The notes: generated from the letters alone by a model not told the origin. DNA of 15,074 bases from Candidatus Helarchaeota archaeon (GCA_016840125.1 JAEOSY010000558.1:1-15074); one strand, 5' to 3'; counted from the stretch's first letter, positions 1 through 6,980 are shown. Numbers and translations: made by a program.

Positions 1-64
1 CCAGCTTATAATCATCCTCTAAATCGAGAAAGAGAACCATCTCGTTCTTAGGAATTTCTTTCAT
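1..64 (-). CDS. Start of an unknown gene, cut by the window edge
   Basis: On the minus strand an ATG at 64 opens a frame that stays open to the window edge. It gives 21 residues beginning MKEIPKNEMVLFLDLEDDYK. An in-frame stop lies about 24 bases upstream and no other ATG, GTG or TTG comes between, so 64 is the only ordinary start. A GAGGG sits about 20 bases upstream, too far for a normal ribosome site, so translation would be leaderless or weakly primed. The acidic, soluble start is not enough to name a family. It follows the Myb-like gene on the same strand after about 100 bases, so the two could be co-transcribed. Confidence 0.4.
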   Translation of the reverse strand, partial: MKEIPKNEMVLFLDLEDDYKL

Positions 65-162
65 ACAGTTGTATAATTTTTCAATCCCTCATATTTTTTT
101 CTCTTTATTGTCTGTGATAGACAATTTTTTTTCTTTATCAATTGGGTATTCCAAAATTCAGC

Positions 163-408
163 TTAGGCAACAAATGGTTTTTTCCTTTTCTTTAGTAGAT
201 CCGCAAATTTCCCAATATCCTCCATTGTCCAATCACTACCTTCGAAATAGGGTCTTAATTCTGGAGTAGAACGTATTTTTGAGAGAATCACGAATATATT
301 TTTGTTAAAGCCTTTTTTCTCAAATTTTTTCGCGATTTGTTTAGCGGATTTTCTCTTTTTAACCAATTTCGTGAGGAATTTAATTTCCTTCTCAGACCAG
401 TGACTCAT
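163..408 (-). CDS. Small Myb/SANT-like helix-turn-helix protein
   Basis: An 81-residue basic protein starting MSHWSEKEIKFL. Residues 4-45 follow the Myb/SANT-like pattern: Trp, Ser/Thr, two acidic residues, a Leu helix, then a K-SAKQIAKKF second helix and a recognition-type helix ending LSKIRS. A second Trp-Thr-x-Glu-Asp helix appears near residues 58-76, so the protein may carry one full and one partial repeat. I chose the ATG at 408 because GAGGTG (413-418, reverse strand) lies 4 bases before it; a TTG 12 bases upstream is in frame but would absorb that site. Role inferred: DNA binding or a small regulator. It is divergent from the HdrD-like gene at 499 with about 90 bases between, so it could act on that shared region, but nothing shows this directly. 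Confidence 0.65.
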   Translation of the reverse strand: MSHWSEKEIKFLTKLVKKRKSAKQIAKKFEKKGFNKNIFVILSKIRSTPELRPYFEGSDWTMEDIGKFADLLKKRKKPFVA

Positions 409-465
409 AAAACACCTCAATATTACAGATTGTAACCAATCCCTAGTTAAATAATAAGATAAAAT

Positions 466-480
466 GAATTTAAAAATCTA
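466..480 (+). promoter_or_regulatory. TATA-like box before the HdrD-like gene
   Basis: TTTAAAAAT at about 469-477 is centred about 26 bases before the ATG at 499, the archaeal TATA-to-start-site distance. No ribosome site is visible before that ATG, so a leaderless mRNA is likely. The reverse complement is also TATA-like and could serve the divergent Myb-like gene, which has a GAGGTG ribosome site. Not tested. Confidence 0.45.
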
Positions 481-498
481 AATCATCAGTCTGTATAT

Positions 499-1602
499 AT
501 GATGGATGATTACTTAACGGAAATTGAGAAATGTATTGATTGTAGGAAATGTGAGCTTGCTTGTCCAATCTTTGCCTACACGGGAAACCCGCTGGATACA
601 CCCCATCAGCGATTACAAATTGCGAAGAAAATCCTCAATAAGGAGAAAATTTCACCCGACGAATATAAGAGTATTTATAATTGCCCCAAATGTGAGAAAT
701 GCCAGGTGATATGTTCATCAGAGATTAAACTCGTAGATCTAATTGGAAAAGCTCGCCAAAATTTGTTCAACCAAGGATATGAATTGCTTCCAGGACATCA
801 AGGTCTTAGAAAGGGGCTATTAGAACGGAAAAACTCAGTCAAGGGCGACCCAGCTAAATTATTGGATTATTTACCTGAGAATATCGAATTAGATGAGAAT
901 GCAACCACAATCTATTATGCAGGTTGCCTGCCTGGATATTTTTTGAAAGACATAGCGAACTCATCAGTAAGAATATTGAGTAAAATAAATATTCCCTTTA
1001 ATATCCTCAAAGATGAAATTTGCTGTGGAAGTCCATTGATGGATTTGGGGGATAGAGAAGGTGCTAAACAATTTTTCTCTGAAAATCTCGCGATATTTAA
1101 GAAATCTGGAGTTACTGAATTGATAGTATCCTGTTCAGGTTGTTATCGCTGCTTTACAGAATTCTATCCCGAAGTACTAGGCGAATCAATAAAAGTCACA
1201 CATATAATAGATGTCATTGCGGCGGCTTTAAAAGAGGGGAAAATCGAGTTCAACAAACTCAATAAAAAAGTATTATATCATGACCCATGTCATTTGAGCA
1301 GAGAGTTTGGAAAATATGAATCTCCTAGAACGGTTATTAAGGTAGCTTCCGAGTTAGTTGAATTCGTGAATAATCGCGAGGCTGCAGATTGTTGTGGGGC
1401 TGATTCCGCGGTTAGAGCGGGATTTAAAAACCTCTCCGTGCAGATTGCACTAGCGAGGGTCGATCAAGCCATCGGTAAAGCAGAAACTATAGTTTCTTCA
1501 TGCCCATTTTGTACATTTAATCTCAACTATGCCTGTAGAAAGAATAATCGCGACGTAAAAATACAATACATCACAGAGTTTCTTTTGGGTGCCATCAAAT
1601 GA
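499..1602 (+). CDS. HdrD/GlpC-like (Fe-S)-binding protein with two CCG domains
   Basis: A 367-residue soluble protein with the layout of heterodisulfide reductase HdrD, GlpC and GlcF. Two ferredoxin-type [4Fe-4S] motifs lie at Cys12-15-18-22 and Cys62-65-68-72, both CxxCxxCxxxC. Two cysteine-rich CCG domains follow. The first uses Cys143, Cys175-Cys176-Gly and Cys212/Cys215. The second uses Cys264 (DPCH), Cys298-Cys299-Gly and Cys335/Cys338 (CPFC). In HdrB/HdrD such domains bind special [4Fe-4S] clusters that reduce disulfides or pass electrons. All motifs are intact and the length is close to that of short HdrD-like proteins. Two adjacent ATGs (499, 502) are possible starts; the TATA position fits leaderless use. 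No HdrE, HdrABC or flavoprotein gene is adjacent, so the partner is unknown. It is convergent with the sulphur-handling fusion at 1636-4023. Confidence 0.85.
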   Translation: MMDDYLTEIEKCIDCRKCELACPIFAYTGNPLDTPHQRLQIAKKILNKEKISPDEYKSIYNCPKCEKCQVICSSEIKLVDLIGKARQNLFNQGYELLPGHQGLRKGLLERKNSVKGDPAKLLDYLPENIELDENATTIYYAGCLPGYFLKDIANSSVRILSKINIPFNILKDEICCGSPLMDLGDREGAKQFFSENLAIFKKSGVTELIVSCSGCYRCFTEFYPEVLGESIKVTHIIDVIAAALKEGKIEFNKLNKKVLYHDPCHLSREFGKYESPRTVIKVASELVEFVNNREAADCCGADSAVRAGFKNLSVQIALARVDQAIGKAETIVSSCPFCTFNLNYACRKNNRDVKIQYITEFLLGAIK

Positions 1603-1620
1603 AATTCTACAATTATCTTA

Positions 1621-1630
1621 GTTTTTTTTA
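1621..1630 (+). terminator. T-tract terminator
   Basis: A run of eight T (1622-1629) begins 20 bases after the HdrD-like stop codon. Archaeal polymerase stops at such tracts without needing a hairpin. It lies in the 33-base convergent gap. Confidence 0.55.
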
Positions 1631-1635
1631 ACTAA

Positions 1636-4023
1636 TTAGTAAATCATTTGTTTTACCCCTGATTCGTAAGGATAGCCTTTCCTTCGCCAGAAAAGCATTC
1701 CACCAGTTAAATTTCGAATATGGTTGAATCCTTTTCTATTTAAAAGCCGCGCAGCCATCATAGATCTTGCTCCACTATGACAGATTGTGACTACTTCTTC
1801 GTCTTTAAATTGCTCGATTTCATCGATTTTTTGCATTAATTCCCCTAAAGGAATCCCTATACTCCCCTTGATATGACCATAAGGACCATTATATTCATGA
1901 GGTGACCGAACATCTAACAGTAATGCTGGTTGATCATCGGTTTTGAGACGCATAAATAATTCATCTGCTTCTATTTCAGTTAAAGGTGGAATACCTTTTT
2001 CTTTGATTTCTTTATGCGTTTTTTTCTCTAAAGAAACTGGCTTACTAACTTCTTCGATTGTAACTTTATCTTTTTGTAAAACGGCTAATAACTTTCCTCC
2101 TTCCTTTTTTAAGGAGATTAAATCGACTCCATCAGTTAAGTCTGTATACGCTTCGACACTTGATTTAAATCCAGGATCTGTCGCATAGATTTTTAATTTT
2201 TTGTTTTCTGGTAACACTTCAAGCCCCTTAATTAGTGCATTTAGTGGACCTGGGCAACTTAGACCACTAGCATCAACTTCTACGAACTCATCAGATTCTA
2301 CAGCCTTCTCTTTCACCATTTCTTGCATTATTTCTTGAGGACTACCACATGCATTTACTAGCTCTTCTGTGGATACTTTTGCAAGTTCATAAGTTTTAAA
2401 TCCCCCCGATAAGTTGTACACATCTTTATAACCACGTTGCTTCAAAGTTCTGGTAACTACATAACCCCTATAGCCAACTGCACAAAACACATAAATCGAT
2501 TGATCTTGAGGTATCTCATTCAATCTCTCGCGGAGTTCAAGATCCGAAATGTTAATCGCATTTTCTATAGTACCAATTTTATATTCGTCAGGAGTTCGCA
2601 CATCCAGAAGAAATCCATTTTTTTGTTTTATTGAGTTAATTTGATCCCAATGCCAAACAGGCTGGTCTCCGTTGAGCGCATTAACTGCAATAAAGCCTGC
2701 CAAATTCACTGGGTCTTTTGCAGATGCAAAGGGCGGGGCATATGATAATTCCAATTCTTCTAAATCAAAAGCAGTCCCACCCATTTTTATCATTGCAGCT
2801 ATCACATCAATTCTTTTTTCACTTCCAAGTCCGCCAACTATCTGAGCTCCAAGAATTTTCCCAGAAGGCTTCTCGAAAATTAATTTGAAAGCCATGGGAA
2901 CCGCGTTTGGATAATAGCCCGCATGATTATTTGGATGGAGATATATCTTTTCATATTCTATATTACTATTTTTTAATGTTTTTTCAGATAACCCTACAGT
3001 TGCAATGGTGGTGTCAAATACCTTCACAACAGAAGTCCCTAACACCCCTTTATATTCCGTGGCTCGTCCTGCAATATTATCTGCTGCAATTCTTCCTTGC
3101 TTATTTGCAGGTCCCGCAAGTGGAACTGCAGCGGGTTGATTTGTTTGTAAGTTCGTAATCTGAATGGCATCTCCAACTGCATAAATGTTTGGATCGAAGG
3201 TTTGCATATGGGTATTAACTATAATATGCCCTTTGGGTCCCAATTCAAGACCCGCTGCCTTTGCCAAATTCGTTAATGGTCGTATTCCAATTGATAGAAT
3301 AATCAGATCAGTTTCAATTATTCGCCCATTTTTTGTTTTTACATAAGGCCTATTGTCGTTTGTCCGACCGAATGAATCCACGGGATCCTCTAAAACAAGA
3401 CAAATCCCGTTTAAAATCAACTCCTGATGGACGAATTGAGCCATTTCCTTGTCAAGCGGGGGCATGACCTGATCGAGCATTTCAACTATTTTAACTCGAA
3501 CTCCTCGCTCGTGTAAGTTTTCTGCCACCTCCAGTCCAATGAAGCCCCCACCAACAATGACAGCATGTTGTGGTTTGTTCTTTTCGACATACTCTCGAAT
3601 AGCTACTGCATCTGGTATAGTACGTAATAAAAAAAGCGGGACCGTATCCGTTCCAGGGAACGGTGGTTTTATAGGAATAGCTCCCGGCGATAAAATCAAG
3701 TAATCGTAATTGAGGGTATATTCAGTATTTTTCACCAAATCTCTAACGGTGACTAGTTTGTTCTCGCGATCGATGGAAAGCACTTCATGATTTACTCGGG
3801 CATCTATATTGAATCGTTCCTTAAATCTTGTTGGATTAACTAACTCTAAAGCCTCTCTTTCTCGAATTACGTTCCCGATATAGTATGGCAGTCCGCAGTT
3901 CGCCCACGAAACATATGGCCCTTTATCCAGCATAATTATTTCAATGCGTTCATCCAATCTGCGGAGCCTCGCAGCGGCGCTCGCGCCTCCTGCAACACCA
4001 CCAACAATTACCACGCGTTTCAT
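1636..4023 (-). CDS. CoA-disulfide reductase-type oxidoreductase fused to rhodanese, TusA and rhodanese domains
   Basis: A 795-residue fusion. Residues 1-315 are an FAD/NAD(P)-binding pyridine nucleotide-disulfide oxidoreductase (GGVAGGASAA near the N-terminus, VIVGGGFIGLEVAE as second nucleotide fold). The redox Cys is Cys43 in ANCGLPYYIG, as in CoA-disulfide reductases. Residues about 330-440 are the dimerisation domain, with the GYYPNA and SYAPPF tyrosine motifs typical of that family. A rhodanese follows (about 450-555, active Cys514 in CAVGYR), then TusA (about 585-655, Cys590 in CPGP), then a second rhodanese (about 690-790, Cys748 in CHSGAR). All four sulphur-carrying cysteines are present. 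CoADR-rhodanese relatives reduce CoA disulfide, CoA persulfide or polysulfide; the extra domains probably relay sulfane sulphur. I prefer the ATG at 4023 because GGGTGG lies about 8 bases before it and it makes the Cys number 43; an ATG at 4029 abuts the ribosome site. Divergent from mfnF. Confidence 0.88.
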   Translation of the reverse strand: MKRVVIVGGVAGGASAAARLRRLDERIEIIMLDKGPYVSWANCGLPYYIGNVIREREALELVNPTRFKERFNIDARVNHEVLSIDRENKLVTVRDLVKNTEYTLNYDYLILSPGAIPIKPPFPGTDTVPLFLLRTIPDAVAIREYVEKNKPQHAVIVGGGFIGLEVAENLHERGVRVKIVEMLDQVMPPLDKEMAQFVHQELILNGICLVLEDPVDSFGRTNDNRPYVKTKNGRIIETDLIILSIGIRPLTNLAKAAGLELGPKGHIIVNTHMQTFDPNIYAVGDAIQITNLQTNQPAAVPLAGPANKQGRIAADNIAGRATEYKGVLGTSVVKVFDTTIATVGLSEKTLKNSNIEYEKIYLHPNNHAGYYPNAVPMAFKLIFEKPSGKILGAQIVGGLGSEKRIDVIAAMIKMGGTAFDLEELELSYAPPFASAKDPVNLAGFIAVNALNGDQPVWHWDQINSIKQKNGFLLDVRTPDEYKIGTIENAINISDLELRERLNEIPQDQSIYVFCAVGYRGYVVTRTLKQRGYKDVYNLSGGFKTYELAKVSTEELVNACGSPQEIMQEMVKEKAVESDEFVEVDASGLSCPGPLNALIKGLEVLPENKKLKIYATDPGFKSSVEAYTDLTDGVDLISLKKEGGKLLAVLQKDKVTIEEVSKPVSLEKKTHKEIKEKGIPPLTEIEADELFMRLKTDDQPALLLDVRSPHEYNGPYGHIKGSIGIPLGELMQKIDEIEQFKDEEVVTICHSGARSMMAARLLNRKGFNHIRNLTGGMLFWRRKGYPYESGVKQMIY

Positions 4024-4077
4024 ATGCATACCACCCTTTATCGTAGATGGTTATTTCCCCTTAAAATGTTTAGGCAA

Positions 4078-4087
4078 TTATTATATC
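4078..4087 (+). promoter_or_regulatory. TATA-like box before mfnF in the divergent gap
   Basis: TTATTATATC is centred about 22 bases before the first mfnF ATG (4104). It lies in the 80-base gap between the divergent CoADR fusion and mfnF. No ribosome site precedes mfnF, which fits leaderless transcription. The fusion gene has its own GGGTGG site on the other strand. Confidence 0.4.
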
Positions 4088-4103
4088 AGTTCAAACCAAT
4101 AAT

Positions 4104-5174
4104 ATGAATGAATACAAAATGGTCAATATAATGGGTTTTGATATCGGTGGAGTGAATATCAAAGGCGCATTTATAAAATATTCTTCAAAAACCGATTATG
4201 ATTTAAAAATAAGTTCAAAATATTACCCCCTGTGGCTCCATAATCCTGAAAAATTCCCTGAATTGCTGCAGACATTTATGAAGGAACTTATAGGTGTGAC
4301 TCAAGTTGATGAAATTGGAATAACTTTAACTGCCGAAGTTTCTGACGCCTATTATACTAAAAAAGAAGGTGTCAATCACATTTTAACATCATTCAAGAAA
4401 TTAATGCCCAAAATCCCCAAAAAAGTCATCAGTATATACAATAATTTTCTGCCAATTGATATTGCATCGCGCGATTATATGGCTGTTGCCTCTGCAAATT
4501 GGGTAGCTACTGCATTATATGTTGGGAAGAAATTCCCTAAATGTATCATGTTAGATGTCGGAAGCACCACTGCTGATATCATTCCAATCTCTGATGGTAT
4601 CCCTGATACTCTTGGTAAGACGGATCTAGATAGGCTACTCAATGGAGAACTTGTTTATACTGGTGCTCTCAGATCTACTATTCCTTCCTTAGCTTGGAGG
4701 GTACCAGTTCATGGGAAAATGTGCCCCATTTCATATGAAAAATTTTCCCTTGCCGCAGATGTGCATTTGCTATTAGATCATATCTCCTACGATGAATACA
4801 TATGTGATACCGCAGATGGGCGCGCAAAGACCAAGCAAGATGCTCTCGCACGACTGGCACGTATAGTTTGTGCAGATATTGATTTACTCTCAGAAAGTGA
4901 AATCTACGAAATTGCGGCCTACCTCTATGGACGGCAATTAGATCAGATAGGTGATGGCTTGACACAAGTTTTAAAGACACGGGACGAGTATGATTTGACC
5001 GTACCAATTGTTGTTACAGGGTTAGGACGTGAATTTCTCGCAAAAAAAATTGCCGAGAGAATGGATTTCAAAGAAATTTATAATTTAGAATCTATATTTG
5101 GACATCGAGGTGCAATTGCATCTCCTGCTGCTGCGATCGCACTACTTTTAGCAGAGCAAAAAGAGGTGTCATAA
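4104..5174 (+). CDS. mfnF: MfnF-like methanofuran biosynthesis protein (hydantoinase/oxoprolinase fold)
   Basis: A 356-residue member of the hydantoinase A/oxoprolinase-like, ASKHA-fold family often annotated as an H4MPT-linked C1 transfer protein. In methanogens MfnF joins the aminomethyl-furan diphosphate unit to gamma-glutamyltyramine, giving the core of methanofuran. Visible motifs are the first phosphate loop FDIGGVNIKGAF, the second phosphate motif LDVGSTTADIIPI in the middle of the protein, and a VTGLGREF adenosine-type motif near the end, followed by an Ala-rich helix. The first ATG (4104) adds nine residues before the usual family start; ATGs at 4119 and 4131 are alternatives and 4131 best matches typical N-termini. 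The stop is 3 bases before mfnE, a strong operon sign and the best support for the assignment. Methanofuran carries the formyl group in the archaeal C1 (Wood-Ljungdahl) branch. No other mfn gene is in the window. Confidence 0.85.
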   Translation: MNEYKMVNIMGFDIGGVNIKGAFIKYSSKTDYDLKISSKYYPLWLHNPEKFPELLQTFMKELIGVTQVDEIGITLTAEVSDAYYTKKEGVNHILTSFKKLMPKIPKKVISIYNNFLPIDIASRDYMAVASANWVATALYVGKKFPKCIMLDVGSTTADIIPISDGIPDTLGKTDLDRLLNGELVYTGALRSTIPSLAWRVPVHGKMCPISYEKFSLAADVHLLLDHISYDEYICDTADGRAKTKQDALARLARIVCADIDLLSESEIYEIAAYLYGRQLDQIGDGLTQVLKTRDEYDLTVPIVVTGLGREFLAKKIAERMDFKEIYNLESIFGHRGAIASPAAAIALLLAEQKEVS

Positions 5175-5177
5175 CTT

Positions 5178-5843
5178 ATGGATGCTGTTATTAAAATTGG
5201 AGGGAGTGTACTACGACCCGAAAATCTGAGAAGCTTAACAGCGCATCTCGATAAATTGGTAAATGAATTTTCGTTCGTAATAGTACCTGGTGGGGGTGAA
5301 TATGCCGACTTAGTTCGCAAAAACCATAAAACCTATCAGTTAACGGATGAGACATCTCATTGGATGGCGATTCTCACTGAAAATATCTTAGGTTTTTTGT
5401 TATTAGAACATCTAAAGCAAGGGATTCCGGCATTTACTGTATCTGAGATCAGCACGATTGTATCCAATTCAAAAATTCCAGTTTTTATGCCCTTCCGTTA
5501 TCTTTTAAATGAAGATCCCCTCCCCCATTCTTGGGATGTCACAAGTGACTCCATCGCCGCCTATTTGGCTGAATTACTCCGTGCAGATAAGCTTATTTTA
5601 CTTAAGGATGTTGATGGTATCTATACGGGCGATCCAAAACAAACTCCAAATGCAGAATTACGAGAGGTAATCGATTTAAAAAAGGAAGATATTTCTAATC
5701 TTCAAACTTGTGTTGATACTTACCTCCCTATTCTCTTGAAAAAGTATAAACGTACATGTTATATTGTCAATGGTTTGTTACCAGAACGGCTTGAAAAAGT
5801 ATTGAAAAACCAAAAGACACTAAAGACCATAATTGAAATATAA
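5178..5843 (+). CDS. mfnE: MfnE-like aminomethyl-furanyl-methyl phosphate kinase (amino acid kinase family)
   Basis: A 221-residue amino acid kinase-fold protein. MfnE phosphorylates [5-(aminomethyl)furan-3-yl]methyl phosphate to the diphosphate used by MfnF. Motifs seen are KIGGSVL (residues 6-12) at the phosphate site, VPGGGEYAD (36-44), the substrate-side DVTSDSIAAYLAELL starting at residue 120, and ILLKDVDGIYTGDP at the nucleotide end. The protein is shorter than glutamate or acetylglutamate kinases, as expected of the MfnE branch. Translation begins at the ATG 5178, 9 bases after GAGGTG (5163-5168), a site inside the end of mfnF, so the genes are probably translated from one mRNA. Homologues are often mislabelled as glutamate kinase or pyrroline-carboxylate synthetase; the mfnF neighbour argues against that. 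Confidence 0.85.
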   Translation: MDAVIKIGGSVLRPENLRSLTAHLDKLVNEFSFVIVPGGGEYADLVRKNHKTYQLTDETSHWMAILTENILGFLLLEHLKQGIPAFTVSEISTIVSNSKIPVFMPFRYLLNEDPLPHSWDVTSDSIAAYLAELLRADKLILLKDVDGIYTGDPKQTPNAELREVIDLKKEDISNLQTCVDTYLPILLKKYKRTCYIVNGLLPERLEKVLKNQKTLKTIIEI

Positions 5844-5869
5844 AATAACTAAATTAACGTGGATTTTCA

Positions 5870-5876
5870 TTTATAA
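5870..5876 (+). promoter_or_regulatory. TATA-like box before the small membrane protein
   Basis: TTTATAA is centred about 27 bases before the ATG at 5900, which fits a leaderless transcript. It suggests this gene has its own promoter and is not only read through from mfnE. Confidence 0.4.
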
Positions 5877-5899
5877 TTGAACAATGAGATGAGAGACCC

Positions 5900-6331
5900 A
5901 TGGATGAAATTGGAAAAGGGTTAGTTTCTATTGCAATGATGGTTCTAGGGGCATTTTTAATCGCCCTTAGCTTTATTTTAGGATTCAACGACATGATAGT
6001 GTGGTTTGTATTTGGGATTGCACTCAGTTGCTTCGGGGTGTTTATCTTTTATTTACGCCACGTAAGTATAAAGAGCCAGTCACGCGTTAAAAAGGCTACA
6101 ATAACTCGAGTTATCCGAGAAGTTCCCAAACCAAAACCAAAACCTGTACAAGCAGCACCTGCCGAAGAAAAACCAAAAAGACCTGAAATCCTGTGCGACA
6201 CTTGTGAGTTCTATTTTGACTCCCGTGCACGCCAGAAATGCAAGTTCATATCTGATCAAGAACGTATGGCTATGATCAATGCGGGTATTGAATGCGTAGA
6301 ATATAAGATTAGATTAACCATGCTGGACTGA
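5900..6331 (+). CDS. Small membrane protein with two helices and a Cys4 C-terminal tail
   Basis: A 143-residue protein of no recognised family. Two hydrophobic segments (about residues 8-28 and 32-52) with a very short turn form a membrane hairpin. A basic stretch (53-75) and a Pro/Lys/Ala-rich linker (76-96) lead to a cytoplasmic-looking tail with Cys99, Cys102, Cys114 and Cys132. That CxxC-x11-C-x17-C spacing is compatible with a zinc-ribbon-like or other metal site. By the positive-inside rule both ends should face the cytoplasm. It follows mfnE after 56 bases with a TATA-like box of its own, so a link to methanofuran synthesis is weak. It could be a membrane anchor or adaptor; the function is unknown. 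Confidence 0.75.
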   Translation: MDEIGKGLVSIAMMVLGAFLIALSFILGFNDMIVWFVFGIALSCFGVFIFYLRHVSIKSQSRVKKATITRVIREVPKPKPKPVQAAPAEEKPKRPEILCDTCEFYFDSRARQKCKFISDQERMAMINAGIECVEYKIRLTMLD

Positions 6332-6340
6332 GATCCAAAA

Positions 6341-6368
6341 AAACGCTTCCTTCTTTTTCTTATTCCTC
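6341..6368 (+). terminator. Pyrimidine-rich terminator after the small membrane protein
   Basis: A C/T-rich stretch with the T run CTTTTTCTTATT begins about 20 bases after the stop codon at 6331. It resembles the pyrimidine-rich ends after other genes here (10212-10236, 6966-6980). Confidence 0.4.
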
Positions 6369-6371
6369 TAT

Positions 6372-6421
6372 AATTACCCTTAACAAACCGACATTAATTC
6401 AAAATTTAAATAAGGGTAGTT
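6372..6421. repeat. Inverted repeat, 11-base arms with 28-base spacer
   Basis: AATTACCCTTA (6372-6382) is matched in inverse orientation by TAAGGGTAGTT (6411-6421): 10 of 11 positions pair and the inner 8 are perfect. The right arm ends 9 bases before the TATA-like box at 6430-6437. The long AT-rich spacer makes an RNA hairpin unlikely; two half-sites for a DNA-binding protein are more plausible. Confidence 0.5.
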
Positions 6422-6429
6422 CTAAAATA

Positions 6430-6437
6430 ATATAAAT
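6430..6437 (+). promoter_or_regulatory. TATA-like box before the C2-like gene
   Basis: ATATAAAT, one of the best TATA matches in the window, predicts a start near 6460 and thus a leader of about 17 bases before the ATG at 6477. It sits between the two inverted-repeat elements described separately. Confidence 0.55.
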
Positions 6438-6439
6438 AC

Positions 6440-6458
6440 AATCAAGATTTTCTTGATT
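6440..6458. promoter_or_regulatory. Perfect 8-base palindrome between TATA box and expected start site
   Basis: AATCAAGA, a TTT spacer and TCTTGATT pair perfectly. The site lies just after the TATA-like box (6430-6437) and just before the expected transcription start near 6460, the usual place for an archaeal repressor operator. It would lie mostly outside the mRNA, so a DNA operator is more likely than an RNA hairpin. The low GC content makes chance occurrence possible. Confidence 0.45.
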
Positions 6459-6476
6459 AAAACGAGTTGAACGAAG

Positions 6477-6944
6477 ATGGGACGAAGAATTATGAAATTG
6501 GGGCGTGACACACACGCAAAAGATGAAACCTTCGAATACGAAAAGCGCCAACGTTATTATGTGAATGTTTCATTATTATCTTTAAAGACGCTGGAGGATT
6601 ATGATATAGGTCGTGGGGGGGAATTTTATTTTAAGGTGAAACGCAAATGGAAGGGAAGGCGTGTTCCAGATCGCGGCGAAATCTATCTGATGGAGAACCA
6701 GGTGTTTTCTGCGCGTCAAGACTTTAGTTTATGGCTGGAGCTTCTCGAATTGGAGCAGGGGGACGATAAGGATATCGAAATAGAAATTGGTTTATACGAG
6801 CGGGACATCAAATGGGACAAAAAAATCTTCGAGATCGATGTCCCCATCAAGCTTGGATCGGCGACGGACTACGTCATTCTTCAGGACGATAAAAAAAAGA
6901 CCAAAGCAAAAGTTAAAATTTCGGCACTCCGAACGAGATATTAG
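6477..6944 (+). CDS. Beta-rich protein, possibly C2-like
   Basis: A 155-residue charged protein with no signal peptide or membrane segment. Alternating hydrophobic residues give repeated beta strands: RYYVNVSLLSLKTL (26-39), GEFYFKVKRKW (48-58), EIYLM (about 68-72), FSLWLELLEL (about 82-91), IEIEIGLYERDI (about 99-110), KIFEIDVPI and a final strand. The order and the strand-final IDVPI resemble C2-type lipid or protein-binding domains, but a clear set of calcium-binding aspartates is not evident, so this is a fold-level guess. The start is ATG 6477; Met6 (6492) is an alternative. No strong ribosome site is visible. A TATA box and two inverted repeats precede it, pointing to regulated expression. 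A run of seven G (6615-6621) lies inside the gene. Confidence 0.72.
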   Translation: MGRRIMKLGRDTHAKDETFEYEKRQRYYVNVSLLSLKTLEDYDIGRGGEFYFKVKRKWKGRRVPDRGEIYLMENQVFSARQDFSLWLELLELEQGDDKDIEIEIGLYERDIKWDKKIFEIDVPIKLGSATDYVILQDDKKKTKAKVKISALRTRY

Positions 6945-6980
6945 ATAAGTTTTCAGAAAACTTTTATCCTCTTTTTTTCT
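6944..6980 (+). terminator. Inverted repeat followed by a T tract
   Basis: AAGTTTTC (6947-6954) and GAAAACTT (6956-6963) pair perfectly around one base; with a small bulge the pairing extends to GATA/TATC. It begins at the stop codon of the C2-like gene and is followed by CTCTTTTTTTCT (6968-6979). It works best as a transcript end for that gene. With a one-base loop, a DNA operator for the next gene is also possible. Confidence 0.45.

Noticed and set aside
69..269. A 66-codon plus-strand frame at the left edge
   Set aside because: It overlaps the Myb-like gene in antisense, has a Phe/Ser-rich low-complexity translation and no convincing ribosome site.
4678..5007. A 109-codon minus-strand frame inside mfnF
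   Set aside because: Antisense to a conserved gene, with a His/Arg-rich composition typical of shadow frames.
5178..5843. Naming the kinase as glutamate 5-kinase or UMP kinase
   Set aside because: The length, motifs and immediate mfnF neighbour fit the MfnE branch better; no proline or pyrimidine gene is nearby.
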